A stretch of DNA of 64,000 nucleotides from Halocaridina rubra (taxonomy: Eukaryota; Arthropoda; Malacostraca; Decapoda; Atyidae): assembly GCA_037179515.1 (NCBI GenBank), contig JAXCGZ010019223.1, forward strand, positions 12,501 through 76,500. Reading direction: 5' to 3'. The notes below the pieces were generated by a model. It searched no databases. It was given only the letters and a program-made list of their open reading frames with translations, and was not told the origin of the DNA. A program made the position numbers and the translations under genes. Of this stretch, positions 38,960-53,254 are shown piece by piece. Position 1 is the stretch's first letter; each line of letters starts with the position of its first letter.

Positions 38960-40879
38960 AACCTTCTGTGGTGCAGTGGTATGCCTTGACTTAGTAATCA
39001 TAAGTCCTAGGTTCGAGTCCCAGTCGGGGTAAAAATGATTCATTTTGTCACATATGTAATGTGCTTATTTGATCATTTCATTGCCCAAATGAGATTGGGA
39101 TTTGAATTAAATGCTAAAATGAAGCCACGAGTGAGGTTGGGGAATCTGTAGTATGAACATAGTGGCATTCAGTTAGAATGCGTTCATTCCTAAGTATAGC
39201 AGATATAAGCTATACGGTTAGATTCCTTTAACCTTCTGTGGTGTATTGGTAGCGCCTTGACTTAGTAATCATAAGTCGTAGGTTCAAGACCCGGTCGGGG
39301 TAAAAAAAAATGATTCATATTTTCACATTTGTAATGTGCTTATTTGATAATTTCATGGCCCGAATGAGATTGGGATTTGAATTAAATGCTAAAATGAAGC
39401 AAAGTGTGAGGTTGGGGAATCTGTAATATGAACATAGTGGCATTCAGTTAGAATGCATTCATTCCTAAGTATAGCAGATATAAGCTATAAGGTTGGATTC
39501 CTTTTAACCTTCTGTGGTGTAGTGGTAGCGCCTTGACTTAGTAATCATAAGTCCTAGGTTCGAGTCCCGGTCGGGGTAAAATATGATTCATGTTTTCACA
39601 TATGTAATGTGCTTATTTGATCATTTCATGGCCCAAATGAGATTGGGATTTGAATTAAATGCTAAAATGAAGCCACAAGTGAGGTTGGGGAATCTGTAAT
39701 ATGAACATAGTGGCATTCAGTTAGAATGCGTTCATTCCTAAGTATAGCAGATATAAGCTATAAGGTTGGATTCCTTTTAACCTTCTGTGGTGTATTGGTA
39801 GCGTCTTGACTTAGCAATCATAAGTCCTAGTTTCGAGACCCGGTCGGGGTAAAAAAAAAAAGATTTATATTTTCACATATGTAATGTGCTTCTTTGAAAA
39901 TTTCATGGCCCGAATGAGAGTGGGATTTGAATTAAATGCAAAAATGAAGCCACGAGTGAGGTTGGGGAATCTGTAATATGAATATAGTGGCATTCAGTTA
40001 GAATGCGTTTATTCCTAAGTATAGCAGATATAATCTATAAGGTTGGATTCCTGTTAACCTTCTGTGGTGTAGTGGTAGCGCCTTGACTTAGTAATCATAA
40101 GTCCTAGGTTCGAGTCCCGGTCGGGGTAAAAAATGATTCATGATTTCATATATGTAATGTGCTTATTTGATAATTTCATGACCCTAATGAGATTGGGATT
40201 TGAATTAAATGCTAAAATGAAGCCACGAGTGAGATTGGGGAATCTGTAATATGAGCATAGTGGCATTCAGTTAGAATGCATTCCTTCCTAAGTATAGCAG
40301 ATATAAGCTATAAGTTTGGATTCATTTTAACCTTCTGTGGTGTAGTGGTAGCGCCTTGACTTAGTAATCATAAGTCCTAGGTTCGAGTCCCGGTTGGGGT
40401 AAAAAAAAAAATCATGTTTTCACATATGTAATGTGCTTATTTGATAATTTCATGGCCCGAATGAGATTGGGATTTGAATTAAATGCTAAAATGAAGCCAC
40501 GAGTGAGGTTGGGGAATCTGTAATATGAACATAGTGGCATTCAGTTAGAATGCGTTCATTCCTAAGTATAGCAGATATAAGCTATAAGGTTGGATTCCAT
40601 TTAACCTTCTGTGGTGTAGTAGTAGCGCCTTGACTTAGTAATCATAAGTCCTAGGTTCGAGTCCCGGTCGGGGTAAAGAAAAAATGATTCATGTTTTCAC
40701 ATATGTAATGTGCTTATTTGATAATTTCATGGCCCGAATGAGATTGGGATTTGATTCAAATGCTAAAATGAAGCCACAAGGGAGGTTGGGGAAACTGTAA
40801 TATGAACATAGTGGCATTCAGTTAGAATGCGTTCATTCCTAAGTACAGCAGATATAAGCTATAAGGTTGGATTAATTTT
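38960..40879 (+). repeat. Mosaic stretch of seven monomers
   Basis: tRNA-like copies start at 38960, 39230, 39506, 39779, 40056, 40329 and 40603. Types in order: GCAGTGGTATGCC; GTATTGG with AGTCGTAGG; TAAAATATG; TTAGCAATC; plain; CGGTTGGGG with a long A-run; AGTAGTAGCG with TAAAGAAAAAATG. The first two are 270 bp apart, because of the 1-nt deletion in GTATGCC, a TAAAAATG tail and CCTTTAACC. The order partly resembles block D. Confidence 0.7.
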
Positions 40880-43800
40880 AACCTTCTGTGGTGTATTGGT
40901 AGAGTCTTGACTTAGCAATCATAAGTCCTAGTTTCGAGACCCGGTCGGGGTAAAAAAAAAAAGATTCATATTTTCACATATGTAATGTGCTTATTTGAAA
41001 ATTTCATGGCCCGAATGAGATTGGGATTTGAATTAAATGCAAAAATGAAGCCACGAGTGAGGTTGGGGAATCTGTAATATGAAGATAGTGGCATTCAGTT
41101 AGAATGCGTTTATTCCTAAGTATAGCAGATATAAGCTATAAGGTTGGATTCCTTTTAACCTTTTGTGGTGTAGTGGTAGCGCCTTGACTTAGTAATCATA
41201 AATCCTAGGTTCGAGTCCCGGTCGGGGTAAAAAATGATTCATGTTTTCATATATGTAATGTGCTTATTTGATAATTTCATGGCCCGAATGAGATTGGGAT
41301 TTGAATTAAATGCTAAAATGAAGCTACGAGTGAGATTGGGGAATCTGTAATATGAGCATAGTGGCATTCAGTTAGAATGCATTCCTTCCTAAGTATAGCA
41401 GATATAAGCCATAAGTTTGGATTCATTTTAACCTTCTGTGGTGTATTGGTAGCGCCTTGACTTAGTAATCATAAGTCCTAGGTTCGAGTCCTTGTCGGGG
41501 TAAAAATGATTCATGTTTTCAAATATGTAATGTGCTTATTTGATAATTTCATGGCCCGAATGAGATTGGGATTTGAATTAAATGCTAAAATTAAGCAACG
41601 AGTGAGGTTGGGGAATCTGTAATATGAACATAGTGGCATTCAGTTAGAATGCGTTCATTCCTAAATATAGCAGATATATGCTATAAGGTTGGATTCCTTT
41701 TAACCTTCTGTGGTTTATTGGTAGTGCCTTGACTTAGTAATCATAAGTCCTAGGTTCGAGTCCCGGTTGGGGTAAAAAATAAAAAATCATGTTTTCACAT
41801 ATGTAATGTGCTTATTTGATAATTTCATGGCCCGAATGAGATTGGGATTTGAATTAAATGCTAAAATGAAGCCACCAGTGAGGTTGGGGAATCTGTAATA
41901 TGAACATAATGGCATTCAGTTAGAATGCGTTCATTCCTATGTATAGCAGATATAAGCTATAAGGTTTAATTCCTTTTAACCTTCTGTGGTGCAGTGGTAT
42001 GCCTTGACTTAGTAATCATAAGTCCTAGGTTCGAGTCCTGGTCGGGGTAAAAAATGATTCATGTTTTCACATATGTAATGTGCTTATTTGATCATTTCAT
42101 GGCCCAAATGAGATTGGGATTTGAATTAAATGCTAAAATGAAGCCACGAGTGAGGTTGGGGAATCTGTAATATGAACATAGTGGCATTCAGTTAGAATGT
42201 GTTCATTCCTAAGTATAGCAGATATAAGCTATAAGGTTGGATTCCTTTTAACCTTCTGTGGTGTAGTGGTAGCGCCTTGACTTAGTAATCATAAGTCCTG
42301 GATTTGAGACCCGGTCGGGCTAAAAAATGAGTCATGATTTCACATATGTAATGTGCTAATTTGATAATTTTATGGCCCGAATGAAATTGGGGCTAAAATT
42401 AAATGCTAAAATGAAGCCACGAGTGAGGTTTTGGAATCTGTAATATGAACATAGTGGCATTCAGTTAGAATGCGTTCATTCCTAAGTATAGCAGATATAA
42501 GCTATAAAGCTGGATTCCTTTTAACCTTCTGTGGTGTAGTGGTAGCGCCTTGACTTAGTAATCATAAGTACTAGGTTCGAGTCCCGGTCGGGGTAAAGAA
42601 AAAATGATTCATGTTTTCACATATGTAATGTGCTTATTTGATAATTTCATGGCCCGAATGAGATTAGGATTTGAATTAAATGCTAAAATGAAGCCACAAG
42701 TGAGGTTGGGGAATCTGTAATATGAACATAGTGGCATTCAGTTAGAATACGTTCATTCCTAAGTATAGCAGATATAAGCTATAATGTTTGATTCCTTTTA
42801 ACCTTCTGGGGTGAAGTGGTAGCGCCTTGACTTAGTAATCATAAGTCCTAGGTTCGAGTCCCAGTCGGGGTAAAAAATGATTCATGTTTTCACATATGTA
42901 ATGTGCTTATTTGATAATTTCATGGCCCGAATGAGATTGGGATTTGAATTAAATGCTAAAATGAAGCCACGAGTGAAGTTGGGGAATCTGTAATATGAAT
43001 ATAGTGGCATTCAGTTAGAATGCGTTTACTCCTAAGTATGGCAGATATAAGCTATAAGGTTGGATTCCATTTAACCTTCTGTGGTGTAGTGGTAGCGCCT
43101 TGACTTAGTAATCATAAGTCCTAGGCTCGAGTCCCGGTCGGGGTAAAAAGTTATTCATGTTGTCACATATGTAATGTGCTTATTTGATAATTTCATGGCC
43201 CTAATGAGATTGGGAATTGAATTAAATGCTAAAATGAAGCCACGAGTGAGTTTGGGGAATCTGTAATATGAACATAGTGGCATTCAGTTAGAATGTGTTC
43301 ATTCCTAAGTATAGCAGATATAAGCTATAAGGTTGGATTCCTTTTAACCTTCTGTGGTGTAGTGGTAGCGCCTTGACTTAGTAATCATAAGTCCTAGGTT
43401 CGAGTCCCGGTCGGGGTAAAAAGTGATTCATGTTGTCACATATGTAATGTGCTTATTTGATAATTTCATGGCCCGAATGAGATTGGGATTTGAATTAAAT
43501 GCTAAAATGAAGCCACGAGTGAGTTTGGGGATTCTGTAATATGAACATAGTGGCATTCAGTTAGAATGTGTTCATTCCTAAGTATAGCAGATATAAGCTA
43601 TAATGTTTGATTCCTTTTAACCTTCTGTGGTGTAGTGGTAGCGCCTTGACTTAGTAATCATAAGTCCTAGGTTCAAGTCCCGGTCAGGGTAAAAAATAAT
43701 TCATGTTTTCACATATGTAATGTGCTTATTTGATAATTTCATGGCCCGAATGAGATTGGGATTTGAATTAAATGCAAAAATGAAGCCACGAGTGAGGTTG

Positions 43801-44164
43801 GGGAATCTGTAATATGAACATAGTGGCATTCAATTAGAATGCGTTCATTCCTCTGTATAGCAGATATAAGCTATAAGGTTGGATTCCTTTTAACCTTCTG
43901 TGGTGTAGTGGTAGCGCCTTGACTTAGTAATCATAAGTACTAGGTTCAAGTCCAGGTCTGGGTAAAAAATAACTCAAGTTTTCACATATGTAATGTGCTT
44001 ATTTGATCATTTCATGGCCCGAATGAGATTGGGATTTGAATTAAATGCTAAAATGAAGCCACGAGTGAGGTTGGGGAATCTGTAATATGAACATAGTGGC
44101 ATTCAGTTAGAATGCGTTTATTCCTAAGTATAGCAGATATAAGCTATAAGGTTGGATTCCTTTT
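40880..44164 (+). repeat. Displaced copy of block 16783-19517
   Basis: tRNA-like copies start at 40880, 41157, 41430, 41702, 41978, 42250, 42523, 42800, 43073, 43346, 43619 and 43892. The first seven lie at an offset of 24096-24097 bp from 16783-18427 and share rare marks: AAATCCTAGG, AAGCCATAAGTTTGG, TAAAAAATAAAAAATC, GGTTTAATTCC, and the odd spacer GGGGCTAAAATTAAATG (GGGGTTAAAATTAAATG in the other copy). The offset then grows by one or more monomers, with 42800 (GGGGTGAAGTGG) and 43619 as additional monomers. Confidence 0.85.
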
Positions 44165-44985
44165 AACCTTCTGTGGTGTAGTGGTAGCGCCTTGACTTAG
44201 TAATCATAAGTCCTAGGTTCGATTCCCAGTCGGGGTAAAAAATGATTCATGTTTTCTTATATGTAATGTGCTTATTTGATAATTTCATGGCCCGAATGAG
44301 ATTGGGATTTGAATTAAATGCTAAAATGAAGCCACGAGTGAGGTTGGGGAATCAGTAATATGAGCATAGTGGCATTCAGTTAGAATGTATTCCTTCCTAA
44401 GAATAGCAGATATAAACTATAAGTTTGGATTCATTTTAAAATTCTGTGGTGTAGTGGTAGCGCCTTGACTTAGTAATCATATGTCCTAGGTTCGAGTCCT
44501 GGTCGGGGTAAAAAATGATTCATGTTTTCAAATATGTAATGTGCTTATTTGATAATGTCATGGCCCGAATGAGGTTGGGATTTGAATTAAATGCTAAAAT
44601 GAAGCCACGAGTGAAGTTGGGGAATCTGTAATATGAACATTGTGGTATTCAGTTAGAATGCGTTCATTCCTAAATATAGCAGATATAAGCTATAAGGTTG
44701 GATTCCTTTTAACCTTCTGTGGTGTATTGGTAGCGCTTTGACTTAGTAATCATAAGTCCTAGGTTCGAGTCCCAGTTGGGGTGAAAAAAAAAATTCATGT
44801 TTTCACATATGTAATGTGCTTATTTGATAATTTCATGGCCCGAATGAGATTGGGATTTGAATTAAATGCTAAAATGAAGCCACGAGTGAGGTTGGGGAAT
44901 CTGTAATATGAACATAGTGGCATTCAGTTAGAATGTGTTCATTCCTAAGTATAGCAGATATAAGCTATAAGGTTGGATTCCTTTT
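44165..44985 (+). repeat. Three monomers leading into block D
   Basis: tRNA-like copies start at 44165, 44438 and 44711. The first two match 57841 and 58114 at an offset of 13676 bp, with CGATTCCCAG followed by TTTTCTTATATG, and AAGTTTGGATTC. The copy at 44438 has lost the CC of its 5' end (TTTTAAAATTCTG). The copy at 44711 has CCCAGTTGGGGTG and an A-run followed by TTCATG. Confidence 0.75.
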
Positions 44986-47900
44986 AACCTTCTGTGGTGC
45001 AGTGGTATGCCTTGACTTAGTAATCATAAGTCCTAGGTTCGAGTCCCAGTCGGGGTAAAAAATGATTCATGTTTTCACATATGTAATGTGCTTATTTGAT
45101 CATTTCATGGCCCAAATGAGATTGGGATTTGAATTAAATGCTAAAATGAAGCCACGAGTGAGATTGGGGAATCTGTAATATGAGCATAGTGGCATTCAGT
45201 TAGAATGCGTTCATTCCTAAGTATAGCAGATATAAGCTATAAGGTTGGATTCCTTTTAACCTTCTGTGGTGTATTGGTAGCGTCTTGACTTAGCAATCAT
45301 AAGTCCTAGTTTCGAGACCCGGTCGGGGTAAAAAAAAAAGATTCATATTTTCACATATGTAATGTGCTTCTTTGAAAATTTCATGGCTCGAATGAGAGTG
45401 GGATTTGAATTAAATGCAAAAATGAAGCCACGAGTGAGGTTGGGGAATCTGTAATATGAACATAGTGGCATTCAGTTAGAATGCGTTTATTCCTAAGTAT
45501 AGCAGATATAATCTATGAGGTTGGATTTCTTTTAACCTTCTGTGGTGTAGTGGTAGCGCCTTGCCTTAGTAATCATAAGTCCTAGGTTCGAGTCCCGGTC
45601 GGGGTAAGAAATGATTCATGTTTTCATATATGTAATGTGCTTATTTGATAATTTCATGACCCTAATGAGATTGGGATTTGAATTAAATGCTAAAATGAAG
45701 CCACGAGTGAGATTGGGGAATCTGTAATATGAGCATAGTGGCATTCAGTTAGAATGCATTCCTTCCTAAGTATAGCATATATAAGCTATAAGTTTGGATT
45801 CATTTTAACCTTCTGTGGTGTAGTGGTAGCGCCTTGACTTAGTAATCATAAGTCCTAGGTTCGAGTCCTTGTTGGGGTAAAAAATGATTCATGTTTTCAA
45901 ATATGTAATGTGCTTATTTGATAATTTCATGGCCCGAATGAGATTGGGATTTGAATTAAATGCTAAAATGAAGCCACGAGTGAGGTTGGGGAATCTGTAA
46001 TATGAACATAGTGGCATTCAGTTAGAATGCGTTCATTCCTAAATATAGCAGATATATGCTATAAGGTTGGATTCCTTTAAACCTTCTGTGGTGTATTGGT
46101 AGCGCCTTGACTTAGTAATCATAAGTCCTAGGTTCGAGTCCCGGTTGAGGTAAAAAAAAAAATCATGTTTTCACATATGTAATGTGCTTATTTGATAATT
46201 TCATGGCCTGAATGAGATTGGGATTTGAATTAAATGCTAAAAAGAAGCCACGAGTGAGGTTGGGGAATCTGTAATATGAACATAGTGGCATTCAGTTAGA
46301 ATGCGTTCATTTCTAAGTATAGCAGATATAAGCTATAAGGTTTAATTCCTTTTAACCTTCTATGGTGCAGTAGTATGCCTTGACTTAGTAATCATAAGGC
46401 CTAGGTTCGAGTCCCAGTTGGGGTAAAATATGATTCATGTTTTCACATATGTAATGTGCTTATTTGATCATTTCATGGCCCAAATGAGATTGGGATTTGA
46501 ATTAAATGCTAAAATGAAGCCACGAGTGAGGTTGGGGAATCTGTAATATGAACATAGTGGCATTCAGTTAGAATGTGTTCATTCCTAAGTATAGCAGATA
46601 TAAGCTATAAGGTTGGATTCCTTTTAACCTTCTGTGGTGTAGTGGTAGCGCCTTGACTTAGTAATCATAAGTCCTAGGTTTGAGACCCTTTCGGGGTAAA
46701 AAATGATTCATGATTTCACATATGTAATGTGCTAATTTGATAATTTTATGGCCCGAATGAGATTGGGATTTGAATTAAATGCTAAAATGAAGCCACGAGT
46801 GAGGTTGGGGAATCTGTAATATGAACATAGTGGCATTCAGTTAGAATGCGTTCATTCCTAAGTATAGCAGATAATAAGCTATAAGGTTGGATTCCTTTTA
46901 ACCTTCTGTGGTGTAGTAGTAGCGCCTTGACTTAGTAATCATAAATCCTAGGTTCGAGTCCCGGTCGGGGTAAAGAAAAAATGATTCATGTTTTCACATA
47001 TGTAATGTGCTTATTTGATAATTTCATGGCCCGAATGAGATTGGGATTTGATTTAAATGCTAAAATGAAGCCACAAGGGAGGTTGGGGAAACTGTAATAT
47101 GAACATAGTGGCATTCAGTTAGAATGCGTTCATTCCTAAGTATAGCAGATAAGCTACAATGATTGATTCCTTTTAACCTTCTGGGGTGTAGTGGTAGCGC
47201 CTTGACTTAGTAATCATAAGTCCTAGGTTCGAGTCCCGGTCGGCGTAAAAAAAAAAAGATTCATATTTTCACATATGTAATGTGCTTCTTTGAAAATTTC
47301 ATGGCTCGAATGAGAGTGGGAATTGAATTAAATGCTAAAATGAAGCCACGAGTGAGTTTGGGGAATCTGTAATATGAACATAGTGGCATTCAGTTAGAAT
47401 GTGTTCATTCCTAAGTATAGCAGATATAAGCTATAAGGTTGGATTCCTTTTAACCTTCTGTGGTGTAGTGGTAGCGCCTTGACTTAGTAATCATAAGTCC
47501 TAGGTTCGAGTCCCGGTCGGGGTAAAAAGTGATTCATGTTGTCACATATGTAATGTGCTTATTTGATAATTTCATGGCCCGAATGAGATTGGGATTTGAA
47601 TTAAATGCTAAAATGAAGCCACGAGTGAGTTTGGGGATTCTGTAATATGAACATAGTGGCATTCAGTTAGAATGTGTTCATTCCTAAGTATAGCAGATAT
47701 AAGCTATAATGTTTGATTCCTTTTAACCTTCTGTGGTGTAGTGGTAGCGCCTTGACTTAGTAATCATAAGTCCTAGGTTCAAGTCCCGGTCAGGGTAAAA
47801 AATAATTCATGTTTTCACATATGTAATGTGCATATTTGATAATTTCATGGCCCGAATGAGATTGGGATTTGAATTAAATGCTAAAATGAAGCCATGAATG

Positions 47901-49911
47901 AAGTTGGGGAATCTGTAATATGAATATAGTGGCATTCAGTTAGAATGCATTCATTCCTAAGTATAGCAGATATAAGCTATAAGGTTGGATTCCTTTTAAC
48001 CTTCTGTGGTGTAGTGGTAGCGCCTTGACTTAGTAATCATAAGTCCTAGGTTCGAGTCCCGGTCGGGTAAAATATGATTCATGTTTTCACATATGTAATG
48101 TGCTTATTTGATCATTTCATGGCCCAAATGAGATTGGGATTTGAATTAAATGCTAAAATGAAGCCACGAGTGAGGTTGGGGAATCTGTAATATGAACATA
48201 GTGGCATTCAATTAGAATGTGTTCATTCCTAAGTATAGCAGATATAAGCTATAAGGTTGGATTCCTTTTAACCTTCTGTGTTGTAGTGGTAGCGCCTTGA
48301 CTTAGTAATCATAAGTCCTAGGTTTGAGACCCTTTCGGGGTAAAAAATGATTCATGATTTCACATATGTAATGTGCTAATTTGATAATTTTATGGCCCGA
48401 ATGAGATTGGGATTTGAATTAAATGCTAAAATGAAGCCACGAGTGAGGTTGGGGAATCTGTAATATGAACATAGTGGCATTCAGTTAGAATGCGTTCATT
48501 CCTAAGTATAGCAGATATAAGCTATAAGGTTGGATTCCTTTTAACCTTCTGTGGTGTAGTAGTAGCGCCTTGACTTAGTAATCACAAGTCCTAGGTTCGA
48601 GTCCCGGTTGGGGTAAAAAATGATTCATCCTTTCACATATGTAATGTGCTTATTTGATAATTTCATGACCCGAATGAGATTGGGATTTGAATTAAATGCT
48701 AAAATGAAGCCACAAGTGAGGTTGGGGAATCTGTAATATGAACATAGTGGCATTCAGTTAGAATGCGTTCATTCCTAAGTATAGCAGATATAAGCTATAC
48801 GGTTAGATTCCTTTTAACCTTATGTGGTGTATTGGTAGCGCCTTGACTTAGTAATCATAAGTCCTAGGTTCGAGACCCGGTCGGGGTAAAAAAAAATGAT
48901 TCATGTTTTCACATTTGTAATGTGCTTATTTGATAATTTCATGTCCCGAATGAGATTGGGATTTGAATTAAATGCTAAAATGAAGCAAAGTGTGAGGTTG
49001 GGGAATCTGTAATATGAACATAGTGGCATTCAGTTAGAATGCGTTCATTCCTAAGTATAGCAGATATAAGCTATAAGGTTGGATTCCTTTTAACCTTCTG
49101 TGGTGTAGTGGTAGCGCCTTGACTTAGTAATCATAAGTCCTAGGTTCGAGTCTCAGTCGGGGTAAAATATGATTCATGTTTTCACATATGTAATGTGCTT
49201 ATTTGATCATTTCATGGCCCAAATGAGATTGGGATTTGAATTAAATGCTAAAATGAAGCCACGAGTGAGGTTGGGGAATCTGTAATATGAACATAGTGGC
49301 ATTCAGTTAGAATGTGTTCATTCCTAAGTATAGCAGATATAAGCTATAAGGTTGGATTCCTTTTAACCTTCTGTGGTGTAGTGGTAGCGCCTTGACTTAG
49401 TAATCATAAGTCCTAGGTTTGAGACTCTTTCGGGGTAAAAAATGATTCATGATTTCACATATGTAATGTGCTAATTTGATAATTTTATGGCCCGAATGAG
49501 ATTGGGATTTGAATTTAATGCTAAAATGAAGCCACGAGTGAGGTTGGGGAATCTGTAATATGAACATAGTGGCATTCAGTTAGAATGCGTTCATTCCTAA
49601 GTATAGCAGATATAAGCTATAAGGTTGGATTCCTTTTAACCTTCTGTGGTGTAGTAGTAGCGCCTTGACTTAGTAATCATAAGTCCTAGGTTCGAGTCCC
49701 GGTTGGGGTAAAAAAAAAATTCATTTTTTCACATATGTAATGTGCTTATTTGATAATTTCATGGCCCGAATGAGATTGGGATTTGAATTAAATGCTAAAA
49801 TGAAGCCACGAGTGAGGTTGGGGAATCTGTAATATGAACATAGTGGCATTCAGTTAGAATGCGTTCATTCCTAAGTATAGCAGATATAAGCTATAAGGTT
49901 GGATTCCTTTT
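44986..49911 (+). repeat. Right-arm higher-order repeat D, copy 1 (18 monomers, 4926 bp)
   Basis: tRNA-like copies start at 44986, 45258, 45534, 45807, 46080, 46354, 46626, 46900, 47175, 47452, 47725, 47998, 48270, 48543, 48816, 49092, 49365 and 49638. The core order is GCAGTGGTATGCC; TTAGCAATC; plain; CCTTGTTGG; CGGTT with a long A-run; GCAGTAGTATGCC with TAAAATATG; CCCTTTCGG; AGTAGTAGCG. The same core recurs from 49912, 54560 and 58387. The spacer after 46626 has AGATAATAAGC (2 extra bases), and that after 46900 has AGATAAGC (2 fewer). Confidence 0.85.
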
Positions 49912-52900
49912 AACCTTCTGTGGTGCAGTGGTATGCCTTGACTTAGTAATCATAAGTCCTAGGTTCGAGTCCCAGTCGGGGTAAAAAATGATTCATGTTG
50001 TCACATATGTAATGTGCTTATTTGATCATTTCATGGCCCAAATGAGATTGGGATTTGAATTAAATGCTAAAATGAAGCCACGAGTGAGGTTGGGGAATCT
50101 GTAGTATGAACATAGTGGCATTCAGTTAGAATGCGTTCATTCCTAAGTATAGCAGATATAAGCTATAAGGTTGGATTCCTTTTAACCTTCTGTGGTGTAT
50201 TGGTAGCGTCTTGACTTAGCAATCATAAGTCCTAGTTTCGAGACCCGGTCGGGGCAAAAAAAAAAAGATTTATATTTTCACATATGTAATGTGCTTCTTT
50301 GAAAATTTCATGGCCCGAATGAGAGTGGGATTTGAATTAAATGCAAAAATGAAGCCACGAGTGAGGTTGGGGAATCTGTAATATGAACATAGTGGCATTC
50401 AGTTAGAATGCGTTTATTCCTAAGTATAGCAGATATAATCTATAAGGTTGGATTCCTTTTAACCTTCTGTGGTGTAGTGGTAGTGCCTTGACTTAGTAAT
50501 CATAAGTCCTAGGTTCGAGTCCCGGTCGGGGTAAAAAATGATTCATGTTTTCATATATGTAATGTGCTTATTTGATAATTTCATGACCCTAATGAGATTG
50601 GGATTTGAATTAAATGCTAAAATGAAGCCACGAGTGAGATTGGTGAATCTGCAATATGAGCATTGTGGCATTCAGTTAGAATGCATTCCTTCCTAAGTAT
50701 AGCAGATATAAGCTATAAGTTTGGATTCATTTTAACCTTCTGTGGTGTAGTGGTAGCGCCTTGACTTAGTAATCATAAGTCCTAGGTTCGAGTCCTTGTT
50801 GGGGTAAAAAATGATTCATGTTTTCAAATATGTAATGTGCTTATTTGATAATTTCATGGCCCGATTGAGATTGGGATTTGAATTAAATGCTAAAATGAAG
50901 CCACGAGTGGGGTTGGGGAATCTGTAATATGAACATAGTGGCATTCAGTTAGAATGCGTTCATTCCTAAATATAGCAGATATATGCTATAAGGTTGGATT
51001 CCTTTTAACCTTCTGTGGTGTATTGGTAGCGCCTTGACTTAGTAATCATAAGTCCTAGGTTCGAGTCCCGGTTGGGGTAAAAAAAAAATCATGTTTTCAC
51101 ATATGTAATGTGCTTATTTGATAATTTCATGGCCCGAATGAGATTGGGATTTGAATTAAATGCTAAAATGAAGCCACGAGTGAGGTTGGGGAATCTGTAA
51201 TATGAACATAGTGGCATTCAGTTAGAATGCGTTTATTCCTAAGTATAGTAGATATAAGCTATAAGGTTTAATTCCTTTTAACCTTCTGTGGTGCAGTGGT
51301 ATGCCTTGACTTAGTAATCATAAGTCCTAGGTTCGAGTCCCAGTCGGGGTAAAATATGATTCATGTTTTCACATATGTAATGTGCTTATTTGATCATTTC
51401 ATGGCCCAAATGAGATTGGGATTTGAATTAAATGCTAAAATGAAGCCACGAGTGAGGTTGGGGAATCTGTAATATGAACATAGTGGCATTCAGTTAGAAT
51501 GTGTTCATTCCTAAGTATAGCAGATATAAGCTATAAGGTTGGATTCCTTTTAACCTTCTGTGGTGTAGTGGTAGCGCCTTGACTTAGTAATCATAAGTCC
51601 TAGGTTTGAGACCCTTTCGGGGTAAAAAATGATTCATGAATTCACATATGTAATGTGCTAATTTGATAATTTTATGGCCCGAATGAGATTGGGATTTGAA
51701 TTAAATGCTAAAATGAAGCCACGAGTGTGGTTGGGGAATCTGTAATATGAACATAGTGGCATTCAGTTAGAATGCGTTCATTCCTAAGTATAGCAGATAT
51801 AAGCTATAAGGTTGGATTCCTTTTAACCTTCTGTGGTGTAGTAGTAGCGCCTTGACTTAGTAATCATAAGTCCTAGGTTCGAGTCCCGGTCGGGGTAAAA
51901 AATGATTCATGTTTTCACATATGTAATGTGCTTATTTGATAATTTCATGGCCCGAATGAGATTGGGATTTGAATTAAATGCTAAAATGAAGCCACGAATG
52001 AAGTTGGGGAATCTGTAATATGAATATAGTGGCATTCAGTTAGAATGCATTTACTCCTAAGTATGGCAGATATAAGCTATAAGGTTGGATTCCATTTAAC
52101 CTTCTGTAGTGTAGTGGTAGCGAATTGACTTAGTAATCATAAGTCCTAGGCTCGAGTCCCGGTCGGGGTAAAAAGTGATTCATGTTTTCACATATGTAAT
52201 GTGCTTATTTGATAATTTCATGGCCCGAATGAGATTGGGATTTGAATTAAATGCTAAAATGAAGCCACGAGTGAGTTTGGGGATTCTGTAATATGAACAT
52301 AGTGGCATTCAATTAGAATGCGTTCATTCCTCTGTATAGCAGATATAAGCTATAAGGTTAGATTCCTTTTAACCTTTTGTGGTGTATTGGTAGCGCCTTG
52401 ACTTAGTAATCATAAGTCGTAGGTTCGAGACCCGGTCGGGGTAAAAAAAAATGATTCATATTTTCCCATTTGTAATGTGCTTATTTGATAATTTCATGGC
52501 CCGAATGAGATTGGGATTTGAATTAAATGCTAAAAAGAAGCAAAGTGTGAGGTTGGGGAATCTGTAATATGAACATAGTGGCATTCAGTTAGAATGCGTT
52601 CATTCCTAAGTATTGCAGATATAAGCTATAAGGTTGGATTCCTTTTAACCTTCTGTGGTGTAGTGGTAGCACCTTGACTTAGTAATCATAAGTCCTAGGT
52701 TCGAGTCCCGGTCGGGGTAAAATATGATTCATGTTTTCACATATGTAATGTGCTTATTTGATAATTTCATGGCCCAAATGAGATTGGGATTTGAATTAAA
52801 TGCTAAAATGAAGCCACGAGTGAGGTTGGGGAATCTGTAATATGAACATAGTGGCATTCAGTTAGAATGCGTTCATTCCTAAGTATAGCAGATATAAGCT

Positions 52901-53201
52901 ATAAGGTTGGATTCCTTTTAACCTTCTGTGGTGTAGTGGTAGCGCCTTGACTTAGTAATCATAAGTCCTAGGTTCGAGACCCGGTCGGGGTAAAAAATGA
53001 TTCATGATTTCACATATGTAATGTGCTTATTTGATAATTTCATGGCCCGAATGAGATTGGGATTTGAATTAAATGCTAAAATGAAGCCACGAGTGAGGTT
53101 GGGGAATCTGTAATATGAACATAGTGGCATTCAGTTAGAATGCGTTCATTCCTAAGTATAGCAGATATAAGCTATAAGGTTGGATTCCTTTTAACCTTCT
53201 G

Positions 53202-53212
53202 TGGTGTAGTGG
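53202..53212 (+). promoter_or_regulatory. Pol III A box in the exemplar copy
   Basis: TGGTGTAGTGG fits the general Pol III A-box pattern TRGYNNARNGG at every fixed position. It lies at monomer positions 10-20. Most copies keep it. Common variants are TGGTGTATTGG, TGGTGTAGTAG, TGGTGCAGTGG and GGGTGAAGTGG. Confidence 0.75.
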
Positions 53213-53243
53213 TAGCGCCTTGACTTAGTAATCATAAGTCCTA

Positions 53244-53254
53244 GGTTCGAGTCC
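53244..53254 (+). promoter_or_regulatory. Pol III B box in the exemplar copy
   Basis: GGTTCGAGTCC is a full match to the B-box consensus GGTTCGANTCC, 31 nt after the A box, within the range normal for tRNA genes. Subfamily variants are GGTTCGAGACC, GGTTTGAGACC, GGTTCAAGTCC, GGCTCGAGTCC, GTTTCGAGACC and GGTTCGATTCC. Confidence 0.8.
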
